6,775 nt of DNA from Burkholderiaceae bacterium (GTDB taxonomy: Bacteria; Pseudomonadota; Gammaproteobacteria; Burkholderiales; Burkholderiaceae): positions 1 through 6,775 of the forward strand of contig CANBSM010000056.1 of the NCBI GenBank assembly GCA_947372155.1, written 5' to 3'. The notes under the pieces are model-generated. The model searched no databases. It was not told the origin of the DNA and saw only the letters and a program-made list of their open reading frames with translations. This document shows, in pieces, positions 3,810 to 6,775 of this stretch (within the stretch, counting starts at the first letter, position 1; the number at the start of each line of letters is the position of its first letter). The position numbers and the translations under genes were made by a program.

Positions 3810-6775
3810 ATGACTGCAAATCAACTCTCCAAGTTCGCCTACCTTAATTTAATTTTCGCAGGGGCGCTGTTATTGGCGGGCTCAAAGATTGCCTTAGCCG
3901 CTGGAAATTGTGTGGTGACAACTCAGGGGCCTTCTGGAAATACGAATGCGTATACCCCAATCGGTGGAGAAACAATTGTTTGTAGTGGGGGCGCAATTAC
4001 TACTGGTGTTAATTCTCAATACACCACCCCTCCAGCTTATCCAACCGGGCAAAGTGCTACCACTTTAGGTAATAACGTCACTATTACTGTAGATCCCAAT
4101 ACAACCTTAAGTTCTTCGTTAGCAACCATTGGTCTTGGTAACAATCTTACGGCGATCAATAACGGATCACTCATTACGTCGGGCGGTACTTATGCCTACG
4201 GTATATCTGCAGGAATTAATGGTCGAAACCAAAATGGTGGAAATACCATTACTAATAATGGGAGCATTAGTACATTAGGCCCTGCCTCATCTGCTATTAA
4301 CGTCAGCGCCTCCAACGCCGGCTCCTTAGGAAATGGCATTACCAATACTGGAACCATTAATACTTCTGGTGGCCCGATTTCCACCAACGGTTCTAATGGT
4401 ATTTATTTGTCATCTGGGGCAACTGGAGGTGCTGTCAATAATTCAGTTAGCAACTCTGGCTCAATTACCACTAGCGGAGCATTGGGCGTTGGTATTCGTT
4501 TTGAGGTGGCTGGTGGTGTAGCTTCGATTATAAATTCCGGCTCAATAACAACTAATGGCCTTAATGCAAATGGTATTCAGATTGTTAATACTTCAAATAC
4601 TGTGTCAGTAAATAACTCTGGAACGATTGCTGCTCAAGGCGCATCTAATGGTATTCAGGTTACTGGCGCGGCAAATATCACTAACTCGGGAACCATCTGC
4701 CCCTCAGGGATTTCAGGTGGGAATTGTGTGGCAGGCGCTGCAAGCTCAGGAAATGGCATACAAGTTGATAACAATACAAACTCTAATCGCACAACCATTA
4801 CAAATAGTGCCAGCGGTTTAATTGGTGCACCAACTGCAGCGAATTATGCGATCTACAGCGCACAGCAGCCTGGTGTAGATATCAATAACTACGGAAAAAT
4901 TATTGCTGCTAGCGCAAGTGCTACTGCGATTAATTTTGTTGGTTCGACAGCGGGCGGCTCTAATAATACAGTCACCTTGTATGGTGGATCTACTTTAGTC
5001 GGCGGGATCAATTTTAATAAGGGCAATACTCAAGAGACCTTAAGCTTTAACGGCCTGGTAAATACTAGTTTTAATAACGTAGTCACTGGCCTCAATATTA
5101 TTAACGTAACCAATAGCTCTAATGTTGTGATGAATAGTGCTTCAGGATATGAGCTTGTAGCGGGCAAAGTAGCCGTTGATGGCACATCAAGTCTTGCGAT
5201 TTCTGGGGTGATTCAGGATCAAGCTAGCCCAGCTGCTGCTTCGAGTATTCAAAAAACGGGTACTGGCACCCTACTTTTATCTGGTGCCAATACCTATACT
5301 GGCGGCACTTCTTTAAATGCGGGCACGATTGCTGTAACAAACAATGCGGCACTTGGTGCTGGCACTTTAGCAATGGCAAATGCCGCTACCTTGCAAGCAA
5401 ACTCAGCCGTGAACTTGGCTAACAATGTAAGCGTAACTGGTGCTAGCACCGTAAACACTAATGGAAATAATGTAGGTTTATCCGGAGCTATCACCGGTAC
5501 AGGTGGATTTACCAAAGCAGGGGCAGGTACATTGGCTTTGTCAGGAGTAAATTCATACAGTGGTGGTACGACCGTCGCTGCTGGATTACTCTCAGGTAAT
5601 ACAGCTAGTTTGCAAGGAAATATTGCGAACAATGCTACCGTTCAATTTACACAAAGTACCGCCGGAACATACGCTGGAAATATGAGTGGCACAGGTAGTC
5701 TCATTAAAGATGGGGTAGGCATCTTAACTCTTTCTGGTACAAATCTCTACGGTGGCGATACCAACATTAATGCCGGCGGCATGATTCTGACAGGCTCAAT
5801 TGGGCCGACTAGTGGAACTGGTACGGTTAGCGTAGCATCAGGCGCCACCTTACAAGGCGGCGGTGTGATTAATGGCAACCTCACAAATACTGGAATGGTT
5901 GCACCGTCATTTAACGGGGCTGCTACAAATTTAACGGTCAATGGTAATTATGTTGGCGCTAATGGCAGCTTCATTACCAATGTATACACTCCTGCGACTA
6001 GTCCAGTGGCAGATACGATGACTGTCAGTGGAAATACTTCTGGATCAACTTCTGTCTCTGTAATTAATAAAGGCGGATTAGGCTATCGCACTACTGGCAA
6101 TGGCATTCCGGTGATTTTGGTAAACGGAACATCTGGTGTAAATGCATTTACATTGTCTCAGCGTGTGGCTGCTGGTGCCTATGAGTACCAACTTCTAAAG
6201 GGCGGCTCTACAGGAGCAAATAACTCTTGGTATTTGGCTACCCAACCACCTGTTGCTACACCCACACCTACACCTACACCTACACCCACACCAACACCCA
6301 CACCAACACCCACACCCACACCAACACCCACACCAACACCAACACCAACACCAACACCAACACCCACACCAACACCCACACCAACACCCACACCCACACC
6401 AACACCAACACCAACACCAACACCAACACCTACTCCTACACCCACACCAACGGTTGTTGTATCACCGCAAATTACTCCTGAGGTCGGTGAGCGTATTGAG
6501 GTTGCTGTATACCCGGCATTGCCTTCATTGGTTCAGCTCTATGCACAAACTGCTGTTGATACCTTGGATCAGCGCCGTGGTGATCTCAACTTGATCGATC
6601 CACAAAGTGGTGTACAGAAGGGCGCAAATGACTGGGCTCGGATTATTGGTAAGACTGGAACATCATCGCCATCTAATATTAATGATGGTCCTAAGTTGAG
6701 TTTCAATACCTACGCTTTGCAGTTTGGCGTTGATCTGTATCGCGATGAACAAGAAGGTGGATCTAGGACGTATGC
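3810..6775 (+). CDS. Type V autotransporter, surface adhesin-like (3' end outside window)
   Basis: The frame is open for 988 codons from ATG 3810 to the right edge with no stop. Residues 1-30 are a signal peptide (hydrophobic 12-24, then KIALA before Ala31). Residues 115-368 hold about nine Asn/Gly-rich repeats with the pattern I-x-N-x-G-x-I, typical of a beta-helical passenger. Three PATR repeats follow at 482-507, 569-593 and 633-659 (for example [17 protein letters not shown]). Residues 791-809 (YEYQLLKGG to NNSWYL) resemble the end of pertactin-like passengers, which helps folding during secretion. A Thr-Pro linker covers 817-880. The segment from Tyr901 ([19 protein letters not shown]) with WARIIGKTG at 942 and [11 protein letters not shown] near the edge is the start of the outer-membrane beta-barrel. 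The barrel would need roughly 200 more residues. No strong Shine-Dalgarno is seen before the ATG. Adhesion or cell contact is inferred; the ligand is unknown. Confidence 0.93.
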   Translation, partial: MTANQLSKFAYLNLIFAGALLLAGSKIALAAGNCVVTTQGPSGNTNAYTPIGGETIVCSGGAITTGVNSQYTTPPAYPTGQSATTLGNNVTITVDPNTTLSSSLATIGLGNNLTAINNGSLITSGGTYAYGISAGINGRNQNGGNTITNNGSISTLGPASSAINVSASNAGSLGNGITNTGTINTSGGPISTNGSNGIYLSSGATGGAVNNSVSNSGSITTSGALGVGIRFEVAGGVASIINSGSITTNGLNANGIQIVNTSNTVSVNNSGTIAAQGASNGIQVTGAANITNSGTICPSGISGGNCVAGAASSGNGIQVDNNTNSNRTTITNSASGLIGAPTAANYAIYSAQQPGVDINNYGKIIAASASATAINFVGSTAGGSNNTVTLYGGSTLVGGINFNKGNTQETLSFNGLVNTSFNNVVTGLNIINVTNSSNVVMNSASGYELVAGKVAVDGTSSLAISGVIQDQASPAAASSIQKTGTGTLLLSGANTYTGGTSLNAGTIAVTNNAALGAGTLAMANAATLQANSAVNLANNVSVTGASTVNTNGNNVGLSGAITGTGGFTKAGAGTLALSGVNSYSGGTTVAAGLLSGNTASLQGNIANNATVQFTQSTAGTYAGNMSGTGSLIKDGVGILTLSGTNLYGGDTNINAGGMILTGSIGPTSGTGTVSVASGATLQGGGVINGNLTNTGMVAPSFNGAATNLTVNGNYVGANGSFITNVYTPATSPVADTMTVSGNTSGSTSVSVINKGGLGYRTTGNGIPVILVNGTSGVNAFTLSQRVAAGAYEYQLLKGGSTGANNSWYLATQPPVATPTPTPTPTPTPTPTPTPTPTPTPTPTPTPTPTPTPTPTPTPTPTPTPTPTPTPTPTPTPTPTPTVVVSPQITPEVGERIEVAVYPALPSLVQLYAQTAVDTLDQRRGDLNLIDPQSGVQKGANDWARIIGKTGTSSPSNINDGPKLSFNTYALQFGVDLYRDEQEGGSRTY
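4152..4913 (+). repeat. Degenerate Asn/Gly-rich passenger repeats (about nine)
   Basis: The units share I-x-N-x-G-x-I-x-x-x-G and then a short Gly-Ile or Ala-Ile strand such as NGIQV, YGISA or NGIYL. Examples are [55 protein letters not shown] and [11 protein letters not shown]. The Gly positions are 23 to 40 residues apart. Variable-length turns between short beta strands fit rungs of a parallel beta-helix. The eighth unit ([11 protein letters not shown]) is the most diverged. Confidence 0.8.
5253..5786 (+). repeat. Three PATR (passenger-associated transport) repeats
   Basis: The three units are at 5253-5330, 5514-5588 and 5706-5786. They follow the pattern K-x-G-x-G-x-L-x-L-S-G-x-N-x-Y-x-G-G-T-x-x-x-x-G. 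The first two are close to consensus ([18 protein letters not shown] and [18 protein letters not shown]). The third is weaker ([18 protein letters not shown]). Such repeats are characteristic of the C-terminal half of large autotransporter passengers and are thought to aid secretion. Confidence 0.9.
6258..6449 (+). repeat. Hexanucleotide microsatellite encoding 32 Thr-Pro dipeptides
   Basis: There are thirty-two consecutive ACACCN units, with one Thr codon written ACT at 6432. By hand count the Pro codons are CCA 16 times, CCC 11 times and CCT 5 times. The product is a stiff, extended Thr-Pro linker (residues 817-880) between the folded passenger and the barrel domain. Because the unit is six bases, slippage would change linker length without breaking the frame. 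The complementary strand is a G/T-rich array with runs of two or three G every six bases. Confidence 0.97.
6510..6775 (+). other. N-terminal part of the autotransporter beta-barrel translocator
   Basis: [19 protein letters not shown] followed by DQRRGDL is the alpha-helical segment that fills the barrel pore in this family. WARIIGKTG starts the first strand region, and [12 protein letters not shown] is a typical early barrel hairpin. The domain is cut by the window edge, so the C-terminal barrel signature (usually ending in Phe or Trp) is not visible. Confidence 0.85.

Noticed and set aside
4196..5941. Minus-strand reading frames of 60-112 codons opposite the autotransporter
   Set aside because: They are Pro/Val/Ala-rich mirror images of the Gly/Thr/Asn-rich passenger, with no domains or ribosome binding sites that I could recognise.
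6258..6449. CRISPR-like or other spaced repeat array
   Set aside because: Units are contiguous six-base repeats with no spacers, and they lie inside a coding frame.
6179..6594. Gly-Val or Thr-His/His-Pro repeat proteins read in other frames of the Thr-Pro array
   Set aside because: Any frame through a hexanucleotide repeat is open. The autotransporter frame continues on both sides with recognisable domains.

Overview
The window looks like bacterial chromosome from a betaproteobacterium of moderate to low GC. The order rpsR-rplI-dnaB is the usual one in that class. AT-leaning codon choice and the protein sequences suggest a Polynucleobacter-like member of the Burkholderiales. This is inference from gene order and style, not a database match.

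Positions 1-3286 (+ strand) are the distal part of a ribosomal protein/replication operon: rpsR (bS18), rplI (bL9) and dnaB (replicative helicase), with gaps of 13 and 24 bp and no terminator until after dnaB. The notable element here is a 352-residue intein inside DnaB, placed exactly between the Lys and Thr of the Walker A loop. It begins with Ala rather than Cys or Ser. It carries the Trp/Cys/Thr signature of class 3 inteins and has an apparently complete LAGLIDADG homing endonuclease. Its arginine codon use differs sharply from the flanking exteins. Removing it leaves an ordinary 479-residue DnaB whose P-loop exists only after splicing. The family is known; what makes this copy worth attention is the combination of site, class, intact endonuclease and foreign codon use.

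Positions 3287-3809 hold a strong hairpin terminator that can serve both strands, a small minus-strand gene for a secreted four-cysteine protein built from two nearly identical PsiF-like repeats, and a 187-bp divergent intergenic region with a perfect 7+2+7 palindrome.

Positions 3810-6775 (+ strand) are one uninterrupted reading frame running off the right edge: a type V autotransporter. In order it has a signal peptide, about nine Asn/Gly-rich passenger repeats, three PATR-type repeats, a pertactin-like end of the passenger, a linker of 32 Thr-Pro dipeptides encoded by a hexanucleotide microsatellite, and the beginning of the outer-membrane beta-barrel. Its function is probably surface adhesion or interaction, but the ligand cannot be read from the sequence. 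No RNA genes, CRISPR arrays or insertion sequences were seen.
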